DNA of 64,000 bases from Ktedonosporobacter rubrisoli (GTDB taxonomy: Bacteria > Chloroflexota > Ktedonobacteria > Ktedonobacterales > Ktedonobacteraceae), in contig NZ_CP035758.1 in the NCBI RefSeq assembly GCF_004208415.1, positions 372,001 through 436,000 on the forward strand. Reading direction: 5' to 3'. A model generated the notes under the pieces. The model had not been told where the DNA came from and searched no databases. It was given only the letters and a program-made list of their open reading frames with translations. Positions 34,849 through 43,541 of the stretch are shown in pieces. Each line of letters opens with the position of its first letter. Positions within the stretch are counted from its first letter, which is position 1. A program made the translations under genes and the position numbers.

Positions 34849-35640
34849 TTATCTGGCTTTTGGAGAAGGTATAAAGGACTCTCCCTCTTCTTCCAAATTA
34901 TCGATAAACGACTTTATAGGCTGTATTGCTTTCCGTAAGTCAGTTAGCAGATAAGCGTCTCTTTTCCCCGCTATTTTCTCGAAACCAAGGTGTTCGACTA
35001 GTTTCTTCCCCTCAAGTGTTGCAGCTATAGCGTACCACTTTTTAATATCATATTGTCTCTCCAATGAAATGGCCCACTTTATAGCATGCTTAATGATGAA
35101 GCGTCCTCTATGCTTATCTTTTTGGGCATCTCCCGTATGATGGATCGAAATACTTGGAATATAAACCGCTAGATCCTTATCTGTCCATTCTCTTATCGCT
35201 TCTGGTTGTATATTCTGTTCACTTATTTTCCCATCTATGATGGATTTAATTACAGCTTCTTCGAGAGGCATTATTGTGACTCCGGCAATCCTCCTATTCC
35301 CTTCTCTGGCAGACATAAAAATATCAGGGTTTACTTCACGCCATTCCAGTAATCTGTCATACGTCACAATATCCTCTGGTTCATATAAACTGAAATGATT
35401 CTGATAGCTTGCCCACAATTCGCTATTAGTTGCCGGGCCAAAGGTAAGTTCGGCCCTATTTTTCCGCCTTAAAAGTTTAACATGTGCATCTATAGCTTCC
35501 TTGGGATACTTTCTGCCTCTTTTTCTGCCTTCCTCAAGCTCGCTTGGAATACTGCCATCCTCTGCTCTCCTATTGAGTGTGGCTTTGGAGATGCCGAGAA
35601 GCTTCATAACTTCTTCTGGCTTATAGTACGCCTTTTCCAT
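34849..35640 (-). CDS. HTH protein with acetyltransferase-like C-terminal half
   Basis: A 263-residue protein. Residues 1-30 (KPEEVMKLLGISKATLNRRA) are a MerR/excisionase-type helix-turn-helix, followed by a basic linker (EEGRKRGRKYPKEAIDAHVK). The C-terminal 150 residues look like a GNAT fold: SAREGNRRIAGVTIMPLEEAV, then VYIPSISIHHTG at the central strand, a KHAIKWAIS helix and the typical ending KLVEHLGFEKI. The acetyl-CoA loop is not the canonical QxxGxG/A, so the activity is uncertain. The start ATG has only a weak AGAG site. It shares 124 bp around its start with the remnant at 34361-34484. A link to the following XRE gene as one transcript is likely. Confidence 0.65.
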   Translation of the reverse strand: MEKAYYKPEEVMKLLGISKATLNRRAEDGSIPSELEEGRKRGRKYPKEAIDAHVKLLRRKNRAELTFGPATNSELWASYQNHFSLYEPEDIVTYDRLLEWREVNPDIFMSAREGNRRIAGVTIMPLEEAVIKSIIDGKISEQNIQPEAIREWTDKDLAVYIPSISIHHTGDAQKDKHRGRFIIKHAIKWAISLERQYDIKKWYAIAATLEGKKLVEHLGFEKIAGKRDAYLLTDLRKAIQPIKSFIDNLEEEGESFIPSPKAR

Positions 35641-35962
35641 ATTTGTCTCTGCCTCTTTCCCGGGATTTTTGCGATTCTCATTAATGAGTCATTGATATTG
35701 TAAGTCTTTAGACTCAGTTTGTCTATATAACATGAGTCTTATTTGATTTTTGATCCTTATTGACAATTTGATTTTTAATACCTTATAATTTAATTGCATA
35801 TTTGATACTTTGATTCTTGATTCTTAACATGGAGCAGCACCACAATAGTCTTGGAATTATTTCTAACAGGAAATAGTCCAATATTCATCGGCAAGGCCAG
35901 CGCATTCGACAGTCGGCACTGTGGGCAAAGCTGGCCACGTACAAAGAAAGGATTCGTGGGAT
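35641..35962. other. Divergent regulatory region
   Basis: AT-rich spacer between the HTH gene (minus) and the three small genes (plus). It holds AGACTCA (35710-35716) with TGAGTCT (35733-35739), an inverted repeat that may be an operator, and the plus-strand promoter at 35760-35789. The segment 35905-35948 is repeated at about 34486-34528. Confidence 0.6.
35760..35789 (+). promoter_or_regulatory. Promoter of the three-small-gene operon
   Basis: TTGACA (35760-35765), 18-bp spacer, TATAAT (35784-35789): both boxes match consensus. The leader to the first ATG is about 165 nt. Confidence 0.75.
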
Positions 35963-36187
35963 ATGGAGATGAAGAGTGAAGTGGCGCGTCTGCGTGAGCA
36001 GATAGCCTTGGAATGTGAAGCGGTCAAGCGTGGGTTGTCGGGCTATGCCTGCGTGGGGCAGCACGAATTTGTACGGCAAAAATACGCGGCCATCGAAACG
36101 CACTATCAGAAGCTCGTTCCGCTGGTGGGTCAGGAAGAGGCTGCGGAGATCACATTCGAAACCTATAAAGACGTTCTGCAGCGCTAA
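35963..36187 (+). CDS. Small helical protein, unknown, first of three
   Basis: A 74-residue protein, mainly helical and charged: SEVARLREQIALECEAVKRG, then HEFVRQKYAAIETHYQKLVPLVGQEEAAE. No known motif. GAAAGGA lies 13-18 nt before the ATG and another ATG follows two codons later. The composition and spacing to the next two genes suggest a real operon of short coiled-coil proteins, behind a consensus promoter. I do not recognise the family. Confidence 0.6.
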   Translation: MEMKSEVARLREQIALECEAVKRGLSGYACVGQHEFVRQKYAAIETHYQKLVPLVGQEEAAEITFETYKDVLQR

Positions 36188-36221
36188 GCCTGCTCATCAG
36201 ACAAAGGAGAAACAACAGGCT

Positions 36222-36449
36222 ATGCGCCACTACGAGGAACCCATGTGCTGGCTTGTGGTCAGCTATACTGAAGCAATTGCCCTTCACGGTCTCATTCACC
36301 AGTTTCTTGACTATCACCGTTCCCCCGGACAGCTCACCGCCCAGAATCGCGAGCTGGTCGCGCTGCTGGAGCATCTCTTTCTGCGCCTGGGAGAAAGCCC
36401 CTATGTTCCCGTTGGTTGCGCTCAGAGAGAACAAGGAGGCAAGGCCTGA
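36222..36449 (+). CDS. Small protein, unknown, second of three
   Basis: A 75-residue protein: MRHYEEPMCWLVVSYTEAIA, then LIHQFLDYHRSPGQLTAQNR and a Leu-rich helix ELVALLEHLFLRLGESPYVP. AAAGGAG lies about 13 nt before the ATG. Its TGA stop overlaps the ATG of the third gene (ATGA), showing translational coupling. No domain recognised; the amphipathic helices suggest a protein partner. Confidence 0.6.
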   Translation: MRHYEEPMCWLVVSYTEAIALHGLIHQFLDYHRSPGQLTAQNRELVALLEHLFLRLGESPYVPVGCAQREQGGKA

Positions 36450-36742
36450 TGCAAGAACCTTTCAGGCTTTCGGTCAAGCAACTGCGCGACGAGATCGAGC
36501 AATGCGAGGAGCGCCGGGAGCTTCTCTATCAAGAGCTGCTCACCCGTGCAAGCTTGCAAGAGCTGGCCGAGCAGCAATTCAACGAGATGGCCGAACTGGC
36601 CAAAGAAGGCGCCATTTTCATGTTAGCCTTGCAAGAAGGCACCTGCATTAGCGCTTCCTGGCTGCTACAGCGCGACCGCTGGTTAGCTTGCCTCAGGCAT
36701 ACTATAGATGATCTTTTCGATATCGAGCCATTGCTACAATAA
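36449..36742 (+). CDS. Small coiled-coil protein, unknown, third of three
   Basis: A 97-residue protein: LSVKQLRDEIEQCEERRELL, then a long Glu/Gln-rich helix LQELAEQQFNEMAELAKEGA, and a C-terminal SWLLQRDRWLACLRHTIDDL. AAGGAGG stands 8 nt before the ATG, which overlaps the previous stop. No catalytic or membrane segment. A strong hairpin (36783-36811) ends the unit. The three proteins may form a complex; nothing in the sequence reveals its role. Confidence 0.62.
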   Translation: MQEPFRLSVKQLRDEIEQCEERRELLYQELLTRASLQELAEQQFNEMAELAKEGAIFMLALQEGTCISASWLLQRDRWLACLRHTIDDLFDIEPLLQ

Positions 36743-36782
36743 GCTACTGACTTGCTGCATACTCTTAGCCTTCCAGATGTCA

Positions 36783-36811
36783 GCAGGCTACCATACATGA
36801 TGGTAGCCTGC
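36783..36811. terminator. Hairpin between convergent genes
   Basis: GCAGGCTACCAT (36783-36794) pairs perfectly with ATGGTAGCCTGC (36800-36811) around ACATG, between the stops at 36742 (plus) and 36837 (minus). No T run. Confidence 0.65.
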
Positions 36812-36836
36812 CTATCGCTGTCTTTCTAACTGAGAG

Positions 36837-37763
36837 CTATTGTAGCGCGCTTTCCCAGATCTCAACAGTATCAATGATCTCAAAGCCCAATGACCGATAC
36901 AGCCCTACAGGCGCAACCGCGCCACCATCCACGCCCAGAGCGATAGAGCGAGCACCCCGTGCAATAAGCTGGTTGATACCAGCCTTCAACAAGATGCGCC
37001 CCAGCCCCTTCCCTCTCCATCCAGGCACAATCGTTAGATTCGAAATCCAGGCATAGGCCGAACCCGCATCTTGATTACTTTTGTGGGCGTCAAACTGGGC
37101 TTGTACCGTACCGATAATCTCGCCATTGGCTGCAGGGGAAATGGCAACTAGAAAGTTATTCTGGGTCCCGTCAAGGTCTGCCCTTAGCGCCTGCATCGTA
37201 AGCTGGCGAAAGTTCCACGTATCTGCCCAGGCTCGATTGAGCGCAACCAGTAAGGCTTCTTCTTCGCCAGCGCCTAACTGGCGAATATCTATATCTTCAG
37301 GAGACTGCAAGGCAAGATTGGCCCGCTCAGCAGGCAGCAACATGACATATTGCGTACGTTTCAGCGAGAAATGATGCGCGTTAGCTGCCTCACGTGCCCA
37401 GGTAGCGCGGGCCGGAATGTAGATCCGCACGACGCAAGCCCCAGCTTCCTGCGCCAGCACTTTGGCCTCACGTATCAATACCTGACTTAGCTCGCTTTGC
37501 CGCTGCACCGGAAGCAATGCCAGGCGCACCTCTGCAACGTCTGGCGCTTCCGGGGATACATTGATCCCTACAGCTCCCAACAGCTTGTTTTGAAAGCGCA
37601 CAATACGCACTGCCGTCGCCCAGCTGGTAAAAGACCACCAGCCATCACCCGGGCGAAAAGCCGCATTATCCTCATCCTGCGAAGCTGCCCAGATCTTCTC
37701 AAGCTCGGTAAGATCGGCGCTCGTCTGTGGACGCTCAATCGAGAGCTCATTCAACGCTTGCAC
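36837..37763 (-). CDS. GNAT family N-acetyltransferase, two-domain
   Basis: A 308-residue protein with two GNAT halves. The first (about 5-145) has a degenerate acetyl-CoA region; the second (about 155-305) carries the good motif A, LTIVPGWRGKGLGRILLKAGINQL (R-G-K-G-L-G), and the typical ending LYRSLGFEIIDTVEIW. Acetyl transfer from acetyl-CoA to an amine of unknown nature is expected. Start is a GTG at 37763 with AAAAGGAAA upstream. Tandem GNAT proteins include mycothiol synthase, but that identity cannot be claimed here. Cytoplasmic. Confidence 0.85.
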   Translation of the reverse strand: MQALNELSIERPQTSADLTELEKIWAASQDEDNAAFRPGDGWWSFTSWATAVRIVRFQNKLLGAVGINVSPEAPDVAEVRLALLPVQRQSELSQVLIREAKVLAQEAGACVVRIYIPARATWAREAANAHHFSLKRTQYVMLLPAERANLALQSPEDIDIRQLGAGEEEALLVALNRAWADTWNFRQLTMQALRADLDGTQNNFLVAISPAANGEIIGTVQAQFDAHKSNQDAGSAYAWISNLTIVPGWRGKGLGRILLKAGINQLIARGARSIALGVDGGAVAPVGLYRSLGFEIIDTVEIWESALQ

Positions 37764-37781
37764 TATCGTTTCCTTTTATGT

Positions 37782-37997
37782 CTATTTGTATACCTGGTCT
37801 TTATGCCCTAATTTAATCGCCAGGCTGAGGAGCGGTATTTTTTGCTCCTGTCCCGCCTGGATCGTTATCTGTCCGCTCACCGTCCCGCTATGCGGGCAGG
37901 CATCTCGTCCGCTACAGCTCAACCGCACCAGCCAGGACAGTGCAATAACAATCAGCGGCAAATACTCACGAAGCGTCTGCGAAGGCGATTTACCCAT
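37782..37997 (-). CDS. Possible small membrane protein downstream of copA
   Basis: A 71-residue frame with AAAGG...AGG sites before its ATG. It has one hydrophobic stretch (REYLPLIVIALSWLVRLSCSG), two Cys and no known domain. It lies 85 nt after the copA stop on the same strand. It could be a minor member of the copper unit or a chance frame; the rest of the 37764-38082 interval shows only an imperfect hairpin (GCCGCC 38040-38045 with GGCGGC 38063-38068) after copA. Confidence 0.35.
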   Translation of the reverse strand: MGKSPSQTLREYLPLIVIALSWLVRLSCSGRDACPHSGTVSGQITIQAGQEQKIPLLSLAIKLGHKDQVYK

Positions 37998-38082
37998 GAC
38001 CTGCAGGCCTTTCTAGTTGTTCACCCTACAAAAGCTGGAGCCGCCCGGCAGGGTCTCTGTCAGGCGGCCTCACAAAGCCTCA

Positions 38083-40722
38083 CTACTTACGGCCGAAGCG
38101 GCGTAGGCGCAACGAGTTACCAATCACAGTCACCGACGAGAGCGCCATCGCAGCGGCGGCAAAGATGGGCGCCTGCTCCTTCAAGAATGGAATCAGCGGC
38201 GATAGAATCGCGGTCGGGATCAGGATGACGTTGTAGGCAAAGGCCCAGAACAGGTTTTGCTTAATCGTACGCATCGTGGCTCGGGAGAGCGCCAGGGCTA
38301 CAGGCACACTCGTCAGATTACCCTTGACCAGGGTAATATCGGACGCCTCCATGGCAATATCTGTTCCGGTTCCCATCGCAATACCCGCATCGGCCTGGAC
38401 TAGCGCCGGCGCATCATTGATGCCGTCGCCGGCAAAGGCTACGACATAGCCCTGTTCCTGCAGGCGCTTTACCTGATTCGCTTTATCTTCAGGCAAGACC
38501 TCGGCCAGGACATGATCGGCGGGAATGGCTACTTGAGCGGCTATGGCCTCAGCCGTGCGCCGATTGTCGCCGGTAATCATCCAGACATCCAGGCCCTGCT
38601 CATGCAATTGCTTGATGGCTGTCGCAGATTCAGGCTTTACAGTATCGGCAACCGCGACCAGGCCAATTACGCTATCAGCGGTAGCGGCAAGCATAGCCGT
38701 CTTGCCTTGCGCCTCAAGCGCCTCCATTTGCTCATTGAATTGCGCAAAGCTAATGCCCCGTTCGCTTAGCAGAGCTCGTGTTCCTACCAGGATCGTCTTT
38801 CCATCCACATGCGCCTCTACCCCTTTGCCGACAAGCGCCGTAAAGTGCTCAGGTGCCGCGGCCAGCTCAATATTTTGCACTTTAGCCCCCTCAACGATAG
38901 CCGCCGCCAGGGGATGCTCAGAGCCCTGTTCGGCGCTGGCAATCAAGCGCAGAGCCTCACTTGAGGCCATATTGGGTACTGTCAGCACATCTGTCAATTC
39001 GGGCTTACCTTTGGTTATCGTTCCGGTTTTATCAAAGAGCACAGCACGCACGGCCTGAATGCGCTCAAGGCTCTCGCCGCCCTTGATCAGAATGCCTTGC
39101 TCGGCTCCCTTGCCGGTCCCAACCATGATCGCCGTTGGCGTGGCCAATCCCAGGGCGCAAGGGCAAGCCACTACCAGCACGGCAACCGCTGCTACGATAG
39201 CGGTAATCAAGGGATTAGTGCTGGCCATCGCCATCATGCTTGCGTCACTCATGGGTAGGCCAATCGTGTTGCCAATGATGGCCCAGGCAATGAAGGTAAG
39301 TACGCCAATCACCAGGACAGCCGGGACAAAGACGCCAGAGATGGTATCGGCCAGGCGCTGAATCGGCGCCTTTGAGCCCTGCGCTTGCTCTACCAGGCGA
39401 ATGATATGCGCAAGCATGGTATCTCCACCCACTTTTGTAGCTTGCATACGTAGGAGGCCGCGCTGGTTAATCGTCGCGCCGATCAGGGTTTCGCCCTCGA
39501 CCTTTTCAACCGGGATACTCTCACCGGTGATCATTGACTCGTCAACGGCCGAATGCCCGGCAAGCACAATACCATCAACCGGGATCTTTTCGCCGGGGCG
39601 TACGATAAGCTCATCGTTCACGCGCACTTCAGCTATCGGGACCTCTACTTCACGTCCGTCGCGTATTACATGAGCTGTGCGAGCCTGCAGACCGATAAGC
39701 TTACGAATAGCGTCGTTGGTCTGCCCCTTGGCCCGCGCCTCCAGGTACTTGCCAAGGAAGATGAGCGTGATAATCAGCGCCGCCGTATCGTAAAAGGTTA
39801 CGCCACCTACTACGCGTGGGAAGAAGGTAGCAAACAGGCTGAGCAGGTAAGCGGCGGTTGAGCCAAACGAGACAAGCGTGTCCATATTAGCGCTGCCATG
39901 GCGCAAGGCTCTGAGCGCACCTTTGTGAAAATCCCAACCTACGATGGCCCAGACAGGCGTTGAGAGCAGCAGCAAGAGAATGTTTTCACCCGGGAAAGCA
40001 TTCATCAAGAACATGCTCAGGGCCATGATTGGTAGCGAGAGTGCAATGCCCAGGATCAGCAGGTTGCGTTTACGCTGCAGCTCTCGACGTTTGCGCTGGC
40101 TCTGCTCATCCTCTTCGAGTACAACTGGTGCGGAATTCGCTTCAAGACTCGCCTTTGCCTCTTGCCGCACGCTGCTCTGTCCATGTGCTGAATCATCAAG
40201 CGGCTTAGCTCCATAGCCGACCACTTCTACCTTTTGCACCAACTTGGGTACATCCACCTGAGCGGGATCATAAGTTACTGTCGCACGCTCAGTCGCCAGA
40301 TTTACCTGGGCCTCATGCACGCCCTGCACTTTCTTCAAGCCCTTCTCTATGCGCATCGCACAGGAGGCACAGGACATGCCGCTGATCTCCAGGGTCAGCT
40401 TAGCCTCTTCGGCTTCTTTCTGCGTGACGGCAACATTCGGGCTGGCTGCGGGCTTTTGTAATGACGCGGCTTTATAGCCAACAGCTTCAACTTTCTTGAC
40501 CATTCGCGCGGTATCCGTCAGTTCAGGATCATAGACGACTGTGGCTTTCTCGCTGGCGAAATTGACCTGAGCATCCACGACACCAGGTACTTTCTTCAAG
40601 CCCTTCTCTATACGTAGCGCGCATGAAGCGCAAGACATACCTTCTATCGTCAGGACGGTTTGATCCGTCTGTACATTCTCTGGAATAGGGCAGGCTTGCT
40701 GCTCATTTATCCTGGTACTCAT
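38083..40722 (-). CDS. copA: Copper-translocating P-type ATPase
   Basis: An 879-residue P1B-type ATPase that exports Cu(I) across the inner membrane. Two N-terminal heavy-metal domains each carry GMSCASC (first Cys31, Cys34), so both chaperone-docking domains are intact. Eight membrane helices follow, with the ion-site motif [13 protein letters not shown], the TGES actuator loop, the phosphorylation site DKTGTITKG, the SEHPLA nucleotide-binding motif, [12 protein letters not shown] and [10 protein letters not shown]. The ending is the [15 protein letters not shown] helix and a basic tail. CPC plus GMxCxxC points to copper (silver) rather than zinc. GAGG precedes the ATG. Its promoter carries a CsoR-type operator, and csoR and a YHS protein are encoded divergently. 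Confidence 0.95.
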   Translation of the reverse strand: MSTRINEQQACPIPENVQTDQTVLTIEGMSCASCALRIEKGLKKVPGVVDAQVNFASEKATVVYDPELTDTARMVKKVEAVGYKAASLQKPAASPNVAVTQKEAEEAKLTLEISGMSCASCAMRIEKGLKKVQGVHEAQVNLATERATVTYDPAQVDVPKLVQKVEVVGYGAKPLDDSAHGQSSVRQEAKASLEANSAPVVLEEDEQSQRKRRELQRKRNLLILGIALSLPIMALSMFLMNAFPGENILLLLLSTPVWAIVGWDFHKGALRALRHGSANMDTLVSFGSTAAYLLSLFATFFPRVVGGVTFYDTAALIITLIFLGKYLEARAKGQTNDAIRKLIGLQARTAHVIRDGREVEVPIAEVRVNDELIVRPGEKIPVDGIVLAGHSAVDESMITGESIPVEKVEGETLIGATINQRGLLRMQATKVGGDTMLAHIIRLVEQAQGSKAPIQRLADTISGVFVPAVLVIGVLTFIAWAIIGNTIGLPMSDASMMAMASTNPLITAIVAAVAVLVVACPCALGLATPTAIMVGTGKGAEQGILIKGGESLERIQAVRAVLFDKTGTITKGKPELTDVLTVPNMASSEALRLIASAEQGSEHPLAAAIVEGAKVQNIELAAAPEHFTALVGKGVEAHVDGKTILVGTRALLSERGISFAQFNEQMEALEAQGKTAMLAATADSVIGLVAVADTVKPESATAIKQLHEQGLDVWMITGDNRRTAEAIAAQVAIPADHVLAEVLPEDKANQVKRLQEQGYVVAFAGDGINDAPALVQADAGIAMGTGTDIAMEASDITLVKGNLTSVPVALALSRATMRTIKQNLFWAFAYNVILIPTAILSPLIPFLKEQAPIFAAAAMALSSVTVIGNSLRLRRFGRK

Positions 40723-40785
40723 GGCATTCCTCGTTTCCTGGCAGGCGCTTCTCTTTGCGCAATCTGCAAACTCTTTTTGTTCTAT

Positions 40786-40837
40786 CCATACCCCCTGGGT
40801 ATGGGTTTTATAGATTTACTATAGCATACCCTGTCAA
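40786..40837 (-). promoter_or_regulatory. copA promoter with CsoR-type operator
   Basis: On the minus strand TTGACA (40837-40832) is followed by a TATAAA/CTATAA -10 region (about 40813-40807, spacing 18-19). The operator CCATACCC-CCT-GGGTATGG (40786-40804) is a perfect palindrome at the transcription start, of the TACCC/GGGTA type bound by CsoR repressors. Copper would release the repressor. Confidence 0.8.
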
Positions 40838-40917
40838 CCCCTCACCGGGGGTTTTAAAGTGTTGCAGATCGGCAGAAGTTATGAAAATCCAATCCTTAAA
40901 GCCAACGCGGCTGCCTC

Positions 40918-40966
40918 TTGCCATTTTCTTTTCCCTATGTTATGGTATACCCATGCCCTATGGGTA
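40918..40966 (+). promoter_or_regulatory. csoR promoter with CsoR-type operator
   Basis: TTGCCA (40918-40923) and TATGGT (40941-40946), 17-bp spacing, followed by TACCCAT (40948-40954) and ATGGGTA (40960-40966), a perfect inverted repeat with a 5-bp centre. Same type of site as upstream of copA. Confidence 0.75.
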
Positions 40967-40999
40967 GGGTTTACAAAAATATGTAAAGGGCTTGTAATC

Positions 41000-41260
41000 A
41001 TGGACAAACAAGAGAAAAGTGAACGCTTAAAGCATATTGAAGAACTCTTAAGCGCCACACGCTCGATGATCGAGCGCGATGAGTATTGCGTGGACATTCT
41101 CAGTCAAACTTATCAGGTGCGCAAGGAATTCGAGGCGTTAGAGGCCTTGATGCTCAAGGATCACATGCACCATTGCGTCCCTGAAGGTATCAAGCAAGAT
41201 AGAGAGCAAGAGGTGATAGACGAACTGCTTCAGCTCTACACACTCGTTGGAAATCGCTAA
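41000..41260 (+). CDS. csoR: CsoR family copper-sensing repressor
   Basis: An 86-residue all-helical metal-sensing repressor (DUF156). The Cu(I) ligands are placed exactly as in mycobacterial CsoR: Cys30 (DEYCVD), His55 and Cys59 (KDHMHHCV), i.e. spacings of 25 and 4. Copper binding by a dimer/tetramer releases DNA. The ATG at 41000 has AAAGGG upstream; the longer open frame back to 40859 would run through its own operator. It is divergent from copA, with an operator at each promoter, and precedes a YHS gene. An alternative persulfide-sensing CstR role is less likely because the His is present. Confidence 0.93.
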   Translation: MDKQEKSERLKHIEELLSATRSMIERDEYCVDILSQTYQVRKEFEALEALMLKDHMHHCVPEGIKQDREQEVIDELLQLYTLVGNR

Positions 41261-41297
41261 ATCAGCCTGATTCATAGAGTAAAAAATGGAGGAATTT

Positions 41298-41507
41298 GTG
41301 TCGCAGGTTTTAGATCCCGTCTGTGGAATGACGATTGAATCCAGCACCGCAGCCCGTTCAGCGGAATATCAAGGGCAGACATATTACTTCTGCGCTCCTG
41401 GCTGCAAGAAAGCCTTCGAGGACAACCCCGAGCAATATCTCAACCAGCAGAACCAGGAATCAACTGGAAGCACAGAACATTCATGTTCATGTGGCCATTG
41501 CCATTAG
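41298..41507 (+). CDS. YHS domain protein with Cys/His-rich tail
   Basis: A 69-residue protein: VLDPVCGMTIE, then AEYQGQTYYFCAPGCKKAFEDNPEQYL, the complete YHS domain with its metal-binding Cys pairs, and a tail HSCSCGHCH that could bind copper. The start is read as GTG at 41298, because GGAGG at 41288-41292 is 5 nt upstream of it; an in-frame ATG at 41286 has no site. YHS domains occur in copper ATPases and heavy-metal handling proteins, so it is probably a cytoplasmic copper-binding helper. It is 37 nt after csoR and probably in the same transcript. Confidence 0.88.
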   Translation: MSQVLDPVCGMTIESSTAARSAEYQGQTYYFCAPGCKKAFEDNPEQYLNQQNQESTGSTEHSCSCGHCH

Positions 41508-41654
41508 TCCATTTAGCTAATTTATCTCTATAGCGCCTTGCATTTGTCGCTACAGGCTTGCCAGGAGTCCGGGGACCTGTCAGCTGGTCCCTCCTGGCAG
41601 CCTTTCCTTCCTGACGAAGATAGATCCTGCACAAACAGGCCCGAGCATACTTCC

Positions 41655-43490
41655 TCAGGCTCGATAGCTCTCAGCCTGCATGCCATAGAGCTGAGCATAG
41701 GTTCCGTTGCGCTCCAACAGCTCCTTATGCGTTCCTAGCTCACTGATCTGCCCCTCTTCTAGTACAGCTATTTGCTCTGCCATGCGCACAGTATTAAAAC
41801 GATGAGTAATAAGAATACAGGTATGGCCGCGCATCAACTCACGAAAATGCTGATAGAGCTCATATTCCGCCTGAGCATCAAGTGAGGCTGTCGGCTCGTC
41901 AAGAATGAGCACTTGCGAATCGCGCATAAACATGCGAGCCAGAGCTAATTTCTGCCACTCGCCAACCGAGAAATCGGTTCCCCCCTTCTCTTCTGCCATC
42001 CATAGGCTCAACATGCTCTGATAGCCATCGGCAAGTTTTTCAATGCGTTCATGGATACCGGCTTTGAGCGCGGCTTTCTGGATTTCCACAGTATTCTCAA
42101 GCAAATCAGTATTGCCAAGGCCAATGTTTTCATGGACTGTCAGCTCATAGCGTACAAAATCCTGAAAAATCGCACCCATATTCCTGCGCAATTCCTGAGG
42201 CTCAAACTCACGAATATCGATCCCATCCCAGAGAATCTCCCCTTCAGTCGGATCATATAAACGGGTGAGCAGTTTGATCAGGGTCGTCTTTCCGGCGCCG
42301 TTCAGGCCAACCAGGGCCAGGCATTGGCACGCCGGGAGGAAAAGATTGATGTGGCGTAGAACCCAGGGCTGCTGCTCGCTGTAGCGAAAAGAGACGTTGC
42401 GCAGGGTAATTCCGCTGGTCAGTGGAGGGACGGCGCAAGGCTCCTGCGTCACACTAAGCTGCTCCTCTTGCAGATGCAAGAGCTCCTTGTACTGGCGGAA
42501 GAAGAGCATGCTATCGTTCATATTGGAAAGCTCAAAAGCCATGGAGCTCAAGGTGCTCTGTATACTTTCCACGGCGCTGATGTAGAACACGATATCGCCA
42601 ATGCTGATACGACCAGAGAAGGCCTGGAGTACGACAACGACTAAGGCGCCAGATGTGACTATGGTAGAAAGAAAAGCCAGTCCTCCTTGCCAGCGCAACT
42701 CGCGTATCTGTTGTTGCGATTGCGCGCCGAGAATCAGCCTCGTCATCTCGGTAAATCTGGTCAGAAAGTATTGCCCTAGATTAAAGAGCCGAACCTCCTT
42801 TGCATAAGGAGCCCAGGATAGCAGGCGGCCATAATAGGCTGCCCGGCGCTCGCGCGGACTATTGTCAAAAAACATGTCAAAGCGCTGCCGGCTCAATTTG
42901 ATCTGCACAACAGCCTGGGGCAAGACCGTGATACAGACGATCAAGGCCAGCAAGGGGCTAAGCGCGATAAGCACTCCCAGGAAGCTTAGGAGCGTTGCAG
43001 CTCCTTTACAAAGCATATTGACGTTTTGCAGCATCTGGGTTGGAGCCATCTGAGCGTGCGTGGCCACCATTTCGATGGTGTTATGAAATTGGGGATCTTC
43101 AAAATGAGAGATGCCCGCCAGGCTGTTAATCTTTTGATAGATGGTGGTTTTGACCTGAAGGGTTAATTTTCGGCTTAATTCCGCCAGGAGAAATTCGCTG
43201 AGAGGAGCCCCCAGTTGGGCCACAATGAGAATTACTGCCTGAATGAGGAGCAGGGCCATCAACCCCCGCACAAGCTGACCCGGGTCCTGCGCATGGAAGT
43301 GCTGCGTAAGCAGATCGATAATGCTCTTAATTATCCAGGCCGTGGCCAGCGGAACAATACCTTGTAGGATCTCCAGAACAATCAGGGCCACACAATACAC
43401 GGGCTGTACTTGCCAGGCCAGCCACAACATTTGCCCAATATAACGCATAGTTCCCGCGATCAGAGTCAGCCAGCGGCGTATCTTATGCAT
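41655..43490 (-). CDS. ABC exporter, permease fused to ATPase, of the peptide operon
   Basis: A 611-residue half-transporter: a six-helix membrane domain (residues about 20-330) followed by an ATPase domain. Walker A is GLNGAGKTTLIK, the signature is FSVGEWQKLALAR (in place of LSGGQ, as is common in RiPP-type exporters), and Walker B is VLILDEPTASLD. The last His switch is ILITHRFNTV. It dimerises in the inner membrane and presumably exports the 10-Cys peptide encoded upstream. No N-terminal C39 peptidase is present, consistent with cleavage by the signal peptidase fusion. The ATG at 43490 has AAGGA 7 nt upstream; a GTG at 43505 is the alternative. Last gene of the five-gene operon, 52 nt after the fusion gene. 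Confidence 0.9.
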   Translation of the reverse strand: MHKIRRWLTLIAGTMRYIGQMLWLAWQVQPVYCVALIVLEILQGIVPLATAWIIKSIIDLLTQHFHAQDPGQLVRGLMALLLIQAVILIVAQLGAPLSEFLLAELSRKLTLQVKTTIYQKINSLAGISHFEDPQFHNTIEMVATHAQMAPTQMLQNVNMLCKGAATLLSFLGVLIALSPLLALIVCITVLPQAVVQIKLSRQRFDMFFDNSPRERRAAYYGRLLSWAPYAKEVRLFNLGQYFLTRFTEMTRLILGAQSQQQIRELRWQGGLAFLSTIVTSGALVVVVLQAFSGRISIGDIVFYISAVESIQSTLSSMAFELSNMNDSMLFFRQYKELLHLQEEQLSVTQEPCAVPPLTSGITLRNVSFRYSEQQPWVLRHINLFLPACQCLALVGLNGAGKTTLIKLLTRLYDPTEGEILWDGIDIREFEPQELRRNMGAIFQDFVRYELTVHENIGLGNTDLLENTVEIQKAALKAGIHERIEKLADGYQSMLSLWMAEEKGGTDFSVGEWQKLALARMFMRDSQVLILDEPTASLDAQAEYELYQHFRELMRGHTCILITHRFNTVRMAEQIAVLEEGQISELGTHKELLERNGTYAQLYGMQAESYRA

Positions 43491-43541
43491 AAGTCTTTCC
43501 TTCACTACCTCATTTTACAGGGCTCGCCTATTTACGCAGTT

